From Bauldia sp965232525 (lineage in GTDB: Bacteria > Pseudomonadota > Alphaproteobacteria > Rhizobiales > Kaistiaceae): DNA of 64,000 nt. Shown one piece after another: positions 26,875 through 36,600 of the stretch. Position 1 is the first letter of the stretch, and the number at the start of each line of letters is the position of its first letter. The notes below the pieces were generated by a model. That model saw only the letters and a list, made by a program, of their open reading frames with translations, made no database searches and was not told the DNA's origin. The translations under genes and the position numbers were made by a program. Location of the stretch: NCBI RefSeq assembly GCF_965232525.1, contig NZ_OZ246980.1:2790001-2854000 (forward strand), given 5' to 3'.

Positions 26875-29214
26875 TTAGTTGATCGACGTGTTCACGTGAC
26901 CTTCGGCCAGCGTTCGCAACAGGACGCGGACCATCAGGCTGCGGTCCGGTATGTCGACGCCCCGCTTTTCGTTGTAGGCAATCGAGAGCGAGACACAGCT
27001 ATCATCGTAGGCGACGCCAAGGCTATTCTTGCGAAGATGACTGTTGGTCAGGTCATAGACCGCCGAACCGAAGACACGCCAACGGTCGGCGATCCGCACC
27101 GACGACCGCCCTGAGATCATCGACGCCGGCTCACGGATACCGATCGACGGTTGCTCGCGTACATAGATATACGACGCCGAGGCGGTCAACGTGCCAGCGG
27201 ACGTTGACGCTTCGATCTCGCCGCGTTCGACGGTGAGGTCCTTCTCGTCGAATCGCCCACGTGTTGTCAGTCGGGTGCCGCGACCGGTATCCAGCGAGAC
27301 GCGACCCACAAAGTCGGACGCTTTGGTCTCAAGCCCGGAGAAGGCACCGACGTCCGAGATGTCGTCCGAGGCAAACGAGTTCTTGCCGGCGAGGAGTCGC
27401 GACTGGCCGAACAAGCCATCCAATGACATGCCGTTCTGGAAGCTGGCTGCATATCGGAGCGCGTAGTTGACCCGTGTGCCGCCTTCGACCCGGTCATATC
27501 CGGAGAACTTGTCGACCCGCAACAGCGTCGTGTCATCGAACACAAGGCTCTGGGCGTCGTCGTTTTCCAGCCGGCCGGCGAGCGGCTCGTTCGGTCGGGC
27601 GATCACCTGGGCAACCGGCTCGAACACGTGGGTGGCGCCGGGCAGGGACGCCATGATCGGCAGGCTCCATTCGAATCCGGCGGTCGGCATGAAGCGCGTT
27701 GGGGTCGAATCGGACGTCAACTCGTCCGGAATGTCCCCCTCGGGGTTAATCGAAAAGATGTCGCCGCGGACGGAAGCAAAAGCAGTGATCACCTGACCGC
27801 CCGGTCCGATCATCTTCTTCTGCCAGTCGATTTCCTTCGTGACCCGCGTGTAGTCGCCGGCGAGCCCGCGATAGTAGGTCTCGCCGTCGAACATGAAAGG
27901 ATCGGCCTTGTCGCGCGATAGAGACGTCAGGTTGGACCGCAGCGTCACCTCGCCGCCCAGAACGGGATTGTCGAGAACCCGCTGGTAGTCGGCGACGGGG
28001 GTCACGACGGCCTGCCGGCCCTGCTCGAACTTGGGCGCGCGCTTGTCGGCCAGCACCTGAAAATACTCAGCGCGTGTGTCGAAGTAGTTGCGATCCCTGA
28101 GGCCGGTCAGATGCACCTCGGACGTCGTGATCGAGTTGTCTTCATTGATCACGTTGTAGTCGCGGGTAAACGTCCTGTCGGTGCTGGTCGTCCCGTCCCA
28201 GCCGAAGGTCCAGTGCCGATTGATCGCGAATTGCCCGGTCGTGCGAATCGCGCCGCGGAAATCGCGTTGGGAGTACGTCCCGCCGCCGTTGTCGGTCAGA
28301 AAGGCCTTCGGCCTGTCCTGATCGATACCGGCCATCCGCAAGGTGTACTGGCCGCTGGCAAGGCGCTGGCGCCACTCCAACTCGCCCATGAAGCCCTGCT
28401 TGTCATAGTAGGTCGGGGTCAGAGTCACGTCATAGCTGGGGGCAAGCGCGATGAAGTAGGGGGTCGAAACCGACCAGCCGAGGATATCGGAGCTGCCAAA
28501 GGTCGGCGCGAGAAAACCGGTCTTCCGCTTCACCGACGGATCGGCGGTGGTGAAATAGGGGACCCAAGCCATCGGCATCCCGAAGAACTCGAAGGATGCG
28601 TTGTGGAAGTGGATCACCTTCTCTTCGTGGTCGACGATGATCTTCGCGGACTTGACCTGCCAGAGCGGCGGCTTCTCCGGCCGGTCTTCGCATGGCTCGC
28701 AGGCGGTGTAGACGCCGTTGACGAAGACGGTCTTCTCCCCGCCGACGCGCTCGGCGCGCTGTGCGGCGAAGTATGTCTGCTCCGGCCCATCGACCCGGAG
28801 GGAATTGATGAAGCCGTCCTTGAAATCGTTGGTGATGTCGATCTCGTCGGCGTAGACGACGAGGCCGCTAGGATCGGTGAGTTTCACACCGCCGGTGGCG
28901 ATCAGCTTCGCGTTGACTTCGATGTAGGTGACGCGTTCAGCTTCGAGCGTGTAGCCGATGTAGTAGATCTTGACGTTGCCGACAGCGGAAACGGTGTCGT
29001 TGTCGTAGTCGTAGACGAGCTCGTCCGACTCCACCAGCATCTGCGCCTTACGGTCAGTCCGAACCTCGTAATTGAGGCCGAGATCCTGAGCGCGGGCGCC
29101 TGTCGTCGTGGGCAGCGGGGCCAGCATCAGACCCGCCACTGCAACGCACGCTACAAGGCCAAGAACTCCCCGGCGTTTCTCGGCCTTTACTGGGATGATC
29201 GCCCCGCCGGTCAT
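26875..29214 (-). CDS. lptD: LPS-assembly outer membrane protein LptD
   Basis: 779 aa beta-barrel protein that inserts lipopolysaccharide into the outer leaflet. A signal peptide covers about 1-43 (hydrophobic core VLGLVACVAVAGLMLAPL). The OstA/LptA-like jellyroll follows (about 58-160: ELVYDYDNDTVSAVGNVKIY, VVYADEIDITND). The cysteines in YTACEPCED near 170 may take part in disulphides. The rest is a long barrel with alternating strands, ending SLMVRVLLRTLAEGHVNTSIN. ATG 29214 overlaps the lptG stop by 4 bp, so it is coupled to lptG. Confidence 0.95.
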   Translation of the reverse strand: MTGGAIIPVKAEKRRGVLGLVACVAVAGLMLAPLPTTTGARAQDLGLNYEVRTDRKAQMLVESDELVYDYDNDTVSAVGNVKIYYIGYTLEAERVTYIEVNAKLIATGGVKLTDPSGLVVYADEIDITNDFKDGFINSLRVDGPEQTYFAAQRAERVGGEKTVFVNGVYTACEPCEDRPEKPPLWQVKSAKIIVDHEEKVIHFHNASFEFFGMPMAWVPYFTTADPSVKRKTGFLAPTFGSSDILGWSVSTPYFIALAPSYDVTLTPTYYDKQGFMGELEWRQRLASGQYTLRMAGIDQDRPKAFLTDNGGGTYSQRDFRGAIRTTGQFAINRHWTFGWDGTTSTDRTFTRDYNVINEDNSITTSEVHLTGLRDRNYFDTRAEYFQVLADKRAPKFEQGRQAVVTPVADYQRVLDNPVLGGEVTLRSNLTSLSRDKADPFMFDGETYYRGLAGDYTRVTKEIDWQKKMIGPGGQVITAFASVRGDIFSINPEGDIPDELTSDSTPTRFMPTAGFEWSLPIMASLPGATHVFEPVAQVIARPNEPLAGRLENDDAQSLVFDDTTLLRVDKFSGYDRVEGGTRVNYALRYAASFQNGMSLDGLFGQSRLLAGKNSFASDDISDVGAFSGLETKASDFVGRVSLDTGRGTRLTTRGRFDEKDLTVERGEIEASTSAGTLTASASYIYVREQPSIGIREPASMISGRSSVRIADRWRVFGSAVYDLTNSHLRKNSLGVAYDDSCVSLSIAYNEKRGVDIPDRSLMVRVLLRTLAEGHVNTSIN

Positions 29215-30299
29215 CCGTCCTCCAAGTGCAGGAGCACAGTGGCTCCCATGAGAATCGTGACGATCGCCGGCAACCACGCAGCAAGCGGCGGTGGCACGAT
29301 CCCGCCGCTTCCCAAATCCCAAGCGATCTTGGACACAACATAAAGCATGAAGCCTACGCCGACACCAGCCAAAATCATGCTGCCCAACTCGTTGGAACGG
29401 GAGAATCGCAGGGATACGATGGCAGCGATCAGCACCATTGCCAACAGCACAACCGGACGCGATAGCAGCGTGTTGTAGCGTAACTCATAACGTGCCGACG
29501 GAAGGCCGGCCCGCTGGGCGGACTCAATCAGTAGCGGAAGCTCCCAAAACGAGGTTGATTCAAGGTTATCAAAGGCTTCGCGGACCTGCCCCCGTGTAAG
29601 GTTGGTCGGCAGGGCATAGGAGTCGAGCCGTTTCGGTCTGCGGTCCGAACTCGTAAGGGTTGCGTCCCGGATGTCCCAGACACCTGGCGTGTAGTGTGCC
29701 TCTTTTGCATCGATCCGTTCACTAAATATCCCGCCGTCCCCGAACACGAAGACGGTGACTCCGGCAAGGCTCAATCCGCCGTTGAAAGTCTGAACCGCGC
29801 CGATGATCGATTCGCGTCCCTCGGCCGCCTGCCGAAGCCATACCGGCCCGCCTTTGTCAGAGGCGCTCGGCGTCGGGGACAAGACCTCGGCCGCGATCTC
29901 GTCCGACCACTTTCTCAGGGAGGTCGACAGCGGGTTGTAGAGCGTCGTCGCGAGCACCCCGAAGACGAGGCCGACGATGCAGGCGGGCAGGAGAAACTGC
30001 CAGGCCGAGACCCCCGCGGCGCGGGCGATGACGACCTCGAGCCGGCGATTTGCCAGCACGAAGGCAGCGATCGATCCGAACAATATGATGAAGGGCAGGA
30101 CCTCCTCGGCGATGCTCGGCACGCGAAACAGGGTGAGGACAAAGACCTGCATCGGGTCGAACTCCTCCGATCCGAGAGATCGGGTGAAGAATTCGAGGTA
30201 GGTTATTGCGAATATGAGGAAAAAGAAAAAGACGAAAATCCCGATCACGAGGACCGCGAATTGCCGGGCGAAGTAGAGCGCGAGGGTGATTCCGATCAT
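29211..30299 (-). CDS. lptG: LPS export ABC transporter permease LptG
   Basis: 362 aa inner-membrane permease of the LptB2FG complex that extracts LPS. YjgP/YjgQ family pattern: two N-terminal membrane spans with YFARQFAVLVIGIFVFFFFL, a third and fourth near 60-125 (LANRRLEVVIARAAGVSAW is the coupling helix region), a periplasmic jellyroll at about 135-265, and two C-terminal spans. It lies 3 bp from lptF and overlaps lptD by 4 bp. Confidence 0.95.
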   Translation of the reverse strand: MIGITLALYFARQFAVLVIGIFVFFFFLIFAITYLEFFTRSLGSEEFDPMQVFVLTLFRVPSIAEEVLPFIILFGSIAAFVLANRRLEVVIARAAGVSAWQFLLPACIVGLVFGVLATTLYNPLSTSLRKWSDEIAAEVLSPTPSASDKGGPVWLRQAAEGRESIIGAVQTFNGGLSLAGVTVFVFGDGGIFSERIDAKEAHYTPGVWDIRDATLTSSDRRPKRLDSYALPTNLTRGQVREAFDNLESTSFWELPLLIESAQRAGLPSARYELRYNTLLSRPVVLLAMVLIAAIVSLRFSRSNELGSMILAGVGVGFMLYVVSKIAWDLGSGGIVPPPLAAWLPAIVTILMGATVLLHLEDG

Positions 30300-30302
30300 G
30301 CC

Positions 30303-31496
30303 TCAGCCCTGGCGACTTGGATTGGCGACCGGCGTCGTCGGGATACGCAAAAGCCGCTTGATGCGGGTCGTCCAACGATCGGCGGCCATGAGAAGCCACT
30401 CGGGAGGCCGGGGCTGAATACCGCCAAGAATGAGAGCGGCACTCAATCCGGCGGCCGAAAATGGCAGGACAAACAACGCGACGGCTGCGGCGTTGCTTAC
30501 GCCGGAGCTCATCGCCAGCAGGAAGCTCGCCGACGCGACGACAAGGGCTGAGGCAGCCGCCATCGCAATCGTCGTCGACCGGCTTTGCCGGGTGGTTTCG
30601 GCCTGACTGAGAAACACCAGCGGCAATAGGGCGAAAACCAGTCCGTTCAGCGGCGTAGCGAACCGACTGAACAGCTCCTGACGGTAGCGTTCGGGCCGTT
30701 TCTGATAAGCGCCGTCGTCCAGATCAGGGAAAAGAAGATAGCTTGTGGTCCGCTCGCGGGGCCGATAGTTCGGCGTGCCGGACTGGGTCGAGAACGTGGA
30801 CAGGTCGAACGCATAGGACGAGAACTGGATGATCGAGATCGCCTCATCCTTCTCGTTCCGCCGCTGGATCGTACCGTCGCTCATCACCAGGAAGGTGCCG
30901 AGCTGACCGTCGAGCACCGCGCCGCGTTCCGCCAGATAGGCGACGGTTTCGTTGGATTCCCGACTGTCCGACAGGAAGATACCGCGCAAGGTTCCGTCCG
31001 GCGCCCGCTGCCGCAACTGGAAGGTCAGGCCGTCGGATAGCTCGATGAATTCGCCCTCCTTGACGATCGAAGTCAGGACATTGCCATTGATGTCGGTCGC
31101 CAGGTCCCGCCACAGCCGGAACGACAGCGGCGAGATGTAGAGCGTCATCGACGCCATGAAGACAGTCACGATGATGCCCATCAACAGGACCGGCTTCAGC
31201 AGCGACCACTGGCGGGTGCCCGTGGCGTTGATGACGGCCAGTTCCGATCCGTCGTTCAAGGTGTTGAAGGTGTAGATGACGGCCAGCATCATGGCGACCG
31301 GCGCGACCACCGTGGCTAGCGGCGGCAGGAGGAGCACCGTCAGCTGGAAGAAAGTGACGATCGTCTGGCCCTGAGCGGACACCAGATCGAACTGACGCAG
31401 GGCCTGCGTGAGCCACACGGTCGCGGTCAGGGCGACGAGGCTCAGGAGGAACGTCCGAACCAGTTTGTTGAAGATGTAGCGCTCGATGAGCTTCAT
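30303..31496 (-). CDS. lptF: LPS export ABC transporter permease LptF
   Basis: 397 aa partner permease of LptG. It starts MKLIERYIFNKLVRTFLLSL (ATG 31496), with membrane spans at about 10-32, 50-75, 95-120 and four near the C-terminus. The coupling segment LNDGSELAVINATGTRQWSL lies near 80-99, and the periplasmic domain covers about 125-265. First gene of the LPS block, divergent from pepA across 203 bp. Confidence 0.95.
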   Translation of the reverse strand: MKLIERYIFNKLVRTFLLSLVALTATVWLTQALRQFDLVSAQGQTIVTFFQLTVLLLPPLATVVAPVAMMLAVIYTFNTLNDGSELAVINATGTRQWSLLKPVLLMGIIVTVFMASMTLYISPLSFRLWRDLATDINGNVLTSIVKEGEFIELSDGLTFQLRQRAPDGTLRGIFLSDSRESNETVAYLAERGAVLDGQLGTFLVMSDGTIQRRNEKDEAISIIQFSSYAFDLSTFSTQSGTPNYRPRERTTSYLLFPDLDDGAYQKRPERYRQELFSRFATPLNGLVFALLPLVFLSQAETTRQSRSTTIAMAAASALVVASASFLLAMSSGVSNAAAVALFVLPFSAAGLSAALILGGIQPRPPEWLLMAADRWTTRIKRLLRIPTTPVANPSRQG

Positions 31497-31699
31497 AAAA
31501 CGCGGTCCACGCTGGCGATCGGTGCCCGCCAAGTGTCGATTATCGGCTCAGAGCGGATTCGTGCAACCGGTTCGAACATGGCTTCAGGTCTCTCAAGGCT
31601 GCGAAAGTCGGCGATAAACCTTGCCATCTGGTAGCGGCTCGTCAAAAACTGCGCTCATGAACGGGCGAACGCCTCGCCCGCCAGCCGGTGAGGCCTTCG

Positions 31700-33199
31700 A
31701 TGTCCGTTGCTCTTGAACTCTCATTCGCCAAATCCGGTGACAAGAAGGCGAAAACGATTGTCGTGTTTGCCGCACCCGATCTCAGCCTTGGTCCGCAGGC
31801 GCGGGCGTTGGAGGTCGGCGACCTGATCAAGCGGGCGGCGCCGACGGCCGGGTTCGCCGGCAAACCAATGACTGTGCTCGATCTGCTGGCGCCGGCGGAC
31901 ACCGACCTCGATCGATTGGTCGTTGTCGGAACCGGCAAGCCGGCGGACCTCACAGAATATGACTGGCTCCGCCTCGGCGGTGTGGTCGCTGGCGCCATCC
32001 TCAAGTCCGGCGCGGTCACGGTTCTGGCGGAGCGGCCGGACGGGCGCAAATTGTCGCCGAAGCATCTTGCCGACCTGGCGCTCGGCATGAAGCTGAGGGC
32101 TTATCGCTACGACAGGTTCAAGACCGCCGCGAATGGCGACGGTAACAATGGCGAGCAGGGTGGCACCGTCCGTGTGACGATGGCGACGCCCGCCGTACCA
32201 GCGGCGCGCAAGGCCTGGGCGGCTGCGGAAGCCGTTGGCGAGGGGGTGATCACGGCGCGCGACCTGGTCAACGATCCGCCCAACATCCTCGGGCCCGTGG
32301 AGTTCGCTGAGCGGGCGGCGGCCCTCAAGAAGCTGGGTGTCACTGTTGAGATCCTGACCGAGAAGGACATCAAGAAACAGGAGATGGGAGCGCTGCTCGC
32401 CGTTGCTGAAGGGTCGGTCCGCCCGCCGCGGGTGGCGGTCATGCGCTGGACCGGGGGCAAGGGCAAGGAGCCGCCGGTGACCTTCCTTGGCAAGGGGGTC
32501 GTCTTCGATACCGGCGGGATATCGATCAAGCCCGGTGCCGGCATGGAGGACATGAAGGGTGATATGGGCGGCGCCGCAGCGGTCGTCGGGCTGATGCGGG
32601 CGTTGGCGGGCCGCAAGGCCAAAGTCCACGCCGTCGGCATCATCGGCCTGGTCGAGAACATGCCAGACGGCGCGGCGCTCAGGCCGGGCGATATCATCAC
32701 CGCGAAGGCCGGTAAGACCATTGAGGTGATCAATACCGACGCCGAGGGCCGGCTGGTGCTCTGCGACCTGATCACCTATGCGCAGGAACGGTTCAAACCG
32801 AAACTCATCGTCGATCTGGCGACGCTGACCGGCGCGATCCTGATCGCGCTTGGCCATCACAACGCCGGCCTCTACGCCAATGACGAAATGCTGGCCAATG
32901 CCCTGGCGGCGGCCGGCAAGGTGACCGGCGAGCCGGTATGGCGGATGCCGCTCGACGCGGACTACGATAAGATGATCGAGTCCAAGTTCGCCGACATGAA
33001 GAACGTCGGCGGCCGGTTGGCCGGTTCGATCACCGCCGCGCAGTTCCTGCAGCGCTTCGTCACCGATACGCCATGGGCGCATCTGGACGTGGCCGGCACG
33101 GCTATGAACTCGCGCCAGACCGAGATCAACAGGTCGTGGGCGTCAGGCTGGGGCGTGCGTTTGCTCGACCGGATGGTCGCCGACAAATACGAGCGCTAG
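31700..33199 (+). CDS. pepA: Leucyl aminopeptidase
   Basis: Cytosolic M17 metallo-aminopeptidase, 499 aa. The catalytic domain shows GKGVVFDTGGISIKP and GMEDMKGDMGGAAAV (metal ligands Asp and Lys), NTDAEGRLVL near 345-354 (Asp/Glu ligands, the M17 signature) and LATLTGAILIALGHHNAGLY. ATG 31700 is preferred over GTG 31688. Divergent from lptF and followed after 12 bp by holC, the order found in many proteobacteria. Confidence 0.96.
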   Translation: MSVALELSFAKSGDKKAKTIVVFAAPDLSLGPQARALEVGDLIKRAAPTAGFAGKPMTVLDLLAPADTDLDRLVVVGTGKPADLTEYDWLRLGGVVAGAILKSGAVTVLAERPDGRKLSPKHLADLALGMKLRAYRYDRFKTAANGDGNNGEQGGTVRVTMATPAVPAARKAWAAAEAVGEGVITARDLVNDPPNILGPVEFAERAAALKKLGVTVEILTEKDIKKQEMGALLAVAEGSVRPPRVAVMRWTGGKGKEPPVTFLGKGVVFDTGGISIKPGAGMEDMKGDMGGAAAVVGLMRALAGRKAKVHAVGIIGLVENMPDGAALRPGDIITAKAGKTIEVINTDAEGRLVLCDLITYAQERFKPKLIVDLATLTGAILIALGHHNAGLYANDEMLANALAAAGKVTGEPVWRMPLDADYDKMIESKFADMKNVGGRLAGSITAAQFLQRFVTDTPWAHLDVAGTAMNSRQTEINRSWASGWGVRLLDRMVADKYER

Positions 33200-33211
33200 C
33201 GGCGGCGCGCC

Positions 33212-33661
33212 ATGCCCGAGGTTCTGTTCTACCACCTCGATCGCCATCCGCTGGAGCGGGTGCTGCCGGGGCTGCTCGAGAAGTGTCTCGAGCGGGGCTG
33301 GCGGACCGTGGTTCAGTTCGGATCCGAGGATCGCTGCGAGGCCATGGACGCGCACCTGTGGACCTATCGCGATGACGGCTTTCTGCCCCACGGGACGACC
33401 AAGGACGGCCACGCCGACGAGCAGCCGGTGTGGCTGACCACCGGCGACGACAATCCAAACGGCGCGACCGTCCGTTTCGTCGCCGACGGTGCACCGCTCC
33501 CGAACCCGGCCGGCTATGAGCGCGTCGTGGTTTTGTTCGACGGTAATGACAACGACGCGGTCGATCAGGCGCGGGCCGCCTGGAAGGATGTCAAGGCGGG
33601 CGGCCACGAAACCACCTACTGGCAACAGTCGGAGCGCGGTCGCTGGGAGCAGAAGGGATGA
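33212..33661 (+). CDS. holC: DNA polymerase III chi subunit
   Basis: 149 aa HolC-like protein, which in the clamp-loader contacts single-strand binding protein. Recognisable positions are VLFYHLDRHPLERVLPGLLE, AMDAHLWTYRDDGFLPHG, QPVWLTT and YERVVVLFDGND. It follows pepA and overlaps the methyltransferase gene by 4 bp (ATGA). Confidence 0.93.
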   Translation: MPEVLFYHLDRHPLERVLPGLLEKCLERGWRTVVQFGSEDRCEAMDAHLWTYRDDGFLPHGTTKDGHADEQPVWLTTGDDNPNGATVRFVADGAPLPNPAGYERVVVLFDGNDNDAVDQARAAWKDVKAGGHETTYWQQSERGRWEQKG

Positions 33662-34356
33662 GCGATGGGGATCGTCGACGGGCCCCGGAATTCACCCGCC
33701 GGCGCGAGGCGATCCTGAACCGCGTCGGTGATCTCGGCCGGAACGCCGACGACCTTTCCTGGTTCGACGCGGTCTATGGCGGCGCGGACGGCGATCCGGC
33801 GCAGGTGCCGTGGGCCGACCTCGGCCCGAAGGAAGGGCTGCCGGAATGGCTGGCGCAAAATCCCGGCGACGGCCGCTCCGCACTGGATGTCGGATGCGGC
33901 CTTGGCGACAACGCCGAGGCGCTCGCTGCAGCAGGATACGCGACCACCGGCTTCGACTTGTCCGAGACGGCGATCGGGTGGGCCAAGCAGCGTTTCCCCG
34001 ACAGTCCGGTCGAGTACGTGACCGCCGACTTGTTTCAGTTGCCGGAGGCCTGGCGCGGCGGGTTCGATCTGGTGTTCGAGTGCTTCACGATCCAGGCACT
34101 GGAGGGAGCGCCGCGCGAGCAGGCTTTTGCGACGATCGCCGATCTGGTGGCGCCTGGCGGGCGGCTCCTGGCGATCACCATCACCCGCGACGAGGACGTG
34201 TGGCCGGACGGCCCGCCCTGGCCGCTGGCGTCATCCGAGATTGCCCGCTTTGACGACCTCGGCCTCCAGCGCGAGGACGAGACCGCCTATGACGTCGTGC
34301 GCCATCACGGTCGCCGGGTCCCGCACATGCGGCTGACCTATCGGAAGCCGGCGTAG
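33658..34356 (+). CDS. Class I SAM-dependent methyltransferase
   Basis: 232 aa. SAM motif I is SALDVGCGLGDNAEALAA (about 74-91), followed by YATTGFDLSETAIGWAKQRF, EYVTADLF and the FDLVFECFTIQAL strand. The C-terminal half is typical of the thiopurine/tellurite-like small-molecule methyltransferases. The substrate is unknown. Translationally coupled to holC by overlap, but no functional link is apparent. Confidence 0.85.
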   Translation: MSDGDRRRAPEFTRRREAILNRVGDLGRNADDLSWFDAVYGGADGDPAQVPWADLGPKEGLPEWLAQNPGDGRSALDVGCGLGDNAEALAAAGYATTGFDLSETAIGWAKQRFPDSPVEYVTADLFQLPEAWRGGFDLVFECFTIQALEGAPREQAFATIADLVAPGGRLLAITITRDEDVWPDGPPWPLASSEIARFDDLGLQREDETAYDVVRHHGRRVPHMRLTYRKPA

Positions 34357-34393
34357 AGCGACGATTTTCGCCAATGAAGCCGAATGAACGGTG

Positions 34394-36283
34394 TCATCCG
34401 CCGTCTGCGGCGGCGGCCTCGTAGCGGGCTGTGAGCACGAGCCATTGCTCCTCGACTTCGGCCAGTGATTTCATCGCGTCCGAACGGGCGCGGGCATGAT
34501 CGGTCGCCCTGGCCGGATCGGCTGCGTAGAGGGCACTGTCGCCGAGGCGGGTGTCGAGCTGCTCGATCCGCTTGTGTAGCTCGCCGATCCGGGATTCGGC
34601 TTCCTTGATCTGCTTGCGGAGCGGGGCGATCTGCTCGCGCTTCTCGGCGTCGGCGCGACGCCGGTTCTGCGCCGCGGTTTTGGGATTGTCGGCCTTCGCC
34701 GGCGCCTTACGGCGTCGCGGACCCTCGACGACCAGCCGGCGATAGTCGGTCATATCGCCATCGAATGGCGCAACCCCGCCGTCGGCGACCAGCCAGAGGC
34801 GATCGGCGCTGGCTTCGATCAAGTGCTGGTCATGGGTGATGAGGATGACCGCGCCGGAGTAGTCGGCCAGCGCCCGTACCAGGGCCTCCCGGCTTTCGAT
34901 GTCGAGGTGGTTGGTCGGCTCGTCGAGGATCAGCAGATGCGCACCGGAGAAGGTGGCGATGCCCAACAGCAGCCGCGCCTTCTCGCCGCCTGAGAGATCC
35001 CCGGCGGGCGTATTCATCTTGGCGGTGACGAAGCCCATGGCGCCGACACGGGCGCGGACCTGCGCCTCGGTCGCATCCTCCATCAGCTCCCGGACGTGAT
35101 CGTAGGCGCTGAGCTTGGGGTTGAGTTCGTCGAGCTGATGCTGGGCGAAGTAGGCGACCTCGAGCCGATGGGATCGTTTCATCCGGCCGTCCTGCGGCTC
35201 CAGCCGCCCGGCGATCAGCTTGGCGAAGGTCGACTTGCCGTTGCCGTTGGCGCCGAGCAGGGCGATGCGATCGTCATCGTCGATACGGAGATCGAGGTCG
35301 CTGAGCACCGGTGTGTCCGGCTCGTATTCGACCGACACGTCTTCCATGGCGATGATCGGCGGCGACAGCCGTTTGGCGGGTTCGGGGAACGAAAACGGCA
35401 ACAGGGTCGAGTCCGCCAGCGCGACGATCGGCTCGAGGCGAGCCAGCGCCTTGAGCCGCGATTGGGCCTGGCGAGCCTTGGAGGCCTTGTAGCGGAAGCG
35501 CTCGACAAAGGCTTCCATGTGCCGGCGCTGATCCTCCTGCTTCTTGCGCATCTTGAGCTGGAGTGCCTGCCGCTCGCGCCGCTGCCGGTCGAACTGGTCG
35601 TAGCCGCCGCGATAGTAGGTGAGCTTGCCGGCGTCGAGATGAACGATGCCGTCGACGGCGCGATTGAGCAGGTCGCGATCGTGGCTGATGAGGAGCACGC
35701 TGCGCGGATAACGGGCGAGGTAGCTCTCCAGCCACATGGCACCTTCGAGATCGAGATAGTTGGTCGGCTCGTCGAGGAGCAGGAGGTCCGGCTCGGCGAA
35801 CAGAACCGCGGCCAGCGCGACACGCATGCGCCAGCCGCCCGACAACGCCGAGCACGGGCCGGCCTGCGCCGCCTCGCTGAAACCGAGACCGGCGAGGATG
35901 GTGGCAGCGCGGGCTTCGGCCGAATAGGCTTCGATGTCCGCAAGCCGCACTTGAATCTCGGCGATGCGATGAGGATCGGTAGCCGTCTCGGCCTCGTCGA
36001 GCAGGCGGGTGCGCTCGACATCGGCGGCGAGCACGACATCGAGGAGGCTGTCCTCGCCGGCCGGCGCTTCCTGGGCGACCTGGCCGATGCGCGCGCGCTT
36101 CGGTACGACAATCGCCCCCGTCTCCGGCGTGATCTCGCCGGTGATCAGCCGGAAGAGCGTGGTCTTGCCGGTTCCGTTCTGGCCGACCAGCCCGGTCTTT
36201 GCCCCGTCGGCCAGGGCGACGGTGGCGCGATCGATCAGAAGCCGGTGGCCGATACGGTAGGTGATGTCGTTGATGTGCAACAT
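34394..36283 (-). CDS. ABC-F family ATP-binding protein
   Basis: 629 aa with two ABC domains in one chain and no membrane segment, so a ribosome-acting ABC-F translation factor rather than a transporter. First Walker A GQNGTGKTTL near 34-43, signature LSGGWRMRVALAAVL, Walker B LLLLDEPTNYLD. The inter-domain linker contains the basic arm (QRRERQALQLKMRKKQEDQR). Second Walker A GANGNGKSTFAKL near 340, signature LSGGEKARLLLG, LILDEPTNHLD. A C-terminal charged coiled coil (about 540-625) resembles YheS/Uup members. ATG 36283 (MLHINDITYRIG) is the normal start. Divergent from rsgA, another ribosome factor. Confidence 0.93.
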   Translation of the reverse strand: MLHINDITYRIGHRLLIDRATVALADGAKTGLVGQNGTGKTTLFRLITGEITPETGAIVVPKRARIGQVAQEAPAGEDSLLDVVLAADVERTRLLDEAETATDPHRIAEIQVRLADIEAYSAEARAATILAGLGFSEAAQAGPCSALSGGWRMRVALAAVLFAEPDLLLLDEPTNYLDLEGAMWLESYLARYPRSVLLISHDRDLLNRAVDGIVHLDAGKLTYYRGGYDQFDRQRRERQALQLKMRKKQEDQRRHMEAFVERFRYKASKARQAQSRLKALARLEPIVALADSTLLPFSFPEPAKRLSPPIIAMEDVSVEYEPDTPVLSDLDLRIDDDDRIALLGANGNGKSTFAKLIAGRLEPQDGRMKRSHRLEVAYFAQHQLDELNPKLSAYDHVRELMEDATEAQVRARVGAMGFVTAKMNTPAGDLSGGEKARLLLGIATFSGAHLLILDEPTNHLDIESREALVRALADYSGAVILITHDQHLIEASADRLWLVADGGVAPFDGDMTDYRRLVVEGPRRRKAPAKADNPKTAAQNRRRADAEKREQIAPLRKQIKEAESRIGELHKRIEQLDTRLGDSALYAADPARATDHARARSDAMKSLAEVEEQWLVLTARYEAAAADGG

Positions 36284-36600
36284 GGCGGTGGCTATGTGCC
36301 GCCTCGCGGTTGCGAGGGCAAGGCCTTCCATTGAAATCCGTGTCCGCGCCGGTTACATCGGGTCTGTTCCGATACGGCAATGCAGCGAGGTTTCATGTCC
36401 GAGATTGTGTGCCACCCGGCTGGTGAAACCGGAGCCGTGGCGAGCGCCTGACCGGCGCGTGACTCTTCCCTAGCCGGAGCTTCGGCTGCGGCGATTCCGA
36501 TTTCGACCAGCGCATTTGTGCCGTTCGTCGCGTCGCTGACGGGGCGGGCCCTGATGACACATGCGCGGCCTTCAGCGCCGCGGCGAAGTGGTCGAGATCA
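36284..36600. other. Divergent intergenic region between the ABC-F gene and rsgA
   Basis: 317 bp with no convincing gene: the only short frames have no family resemblance. It must contain both promoters; I see no clear operator or terminator. Confidence 0.5.
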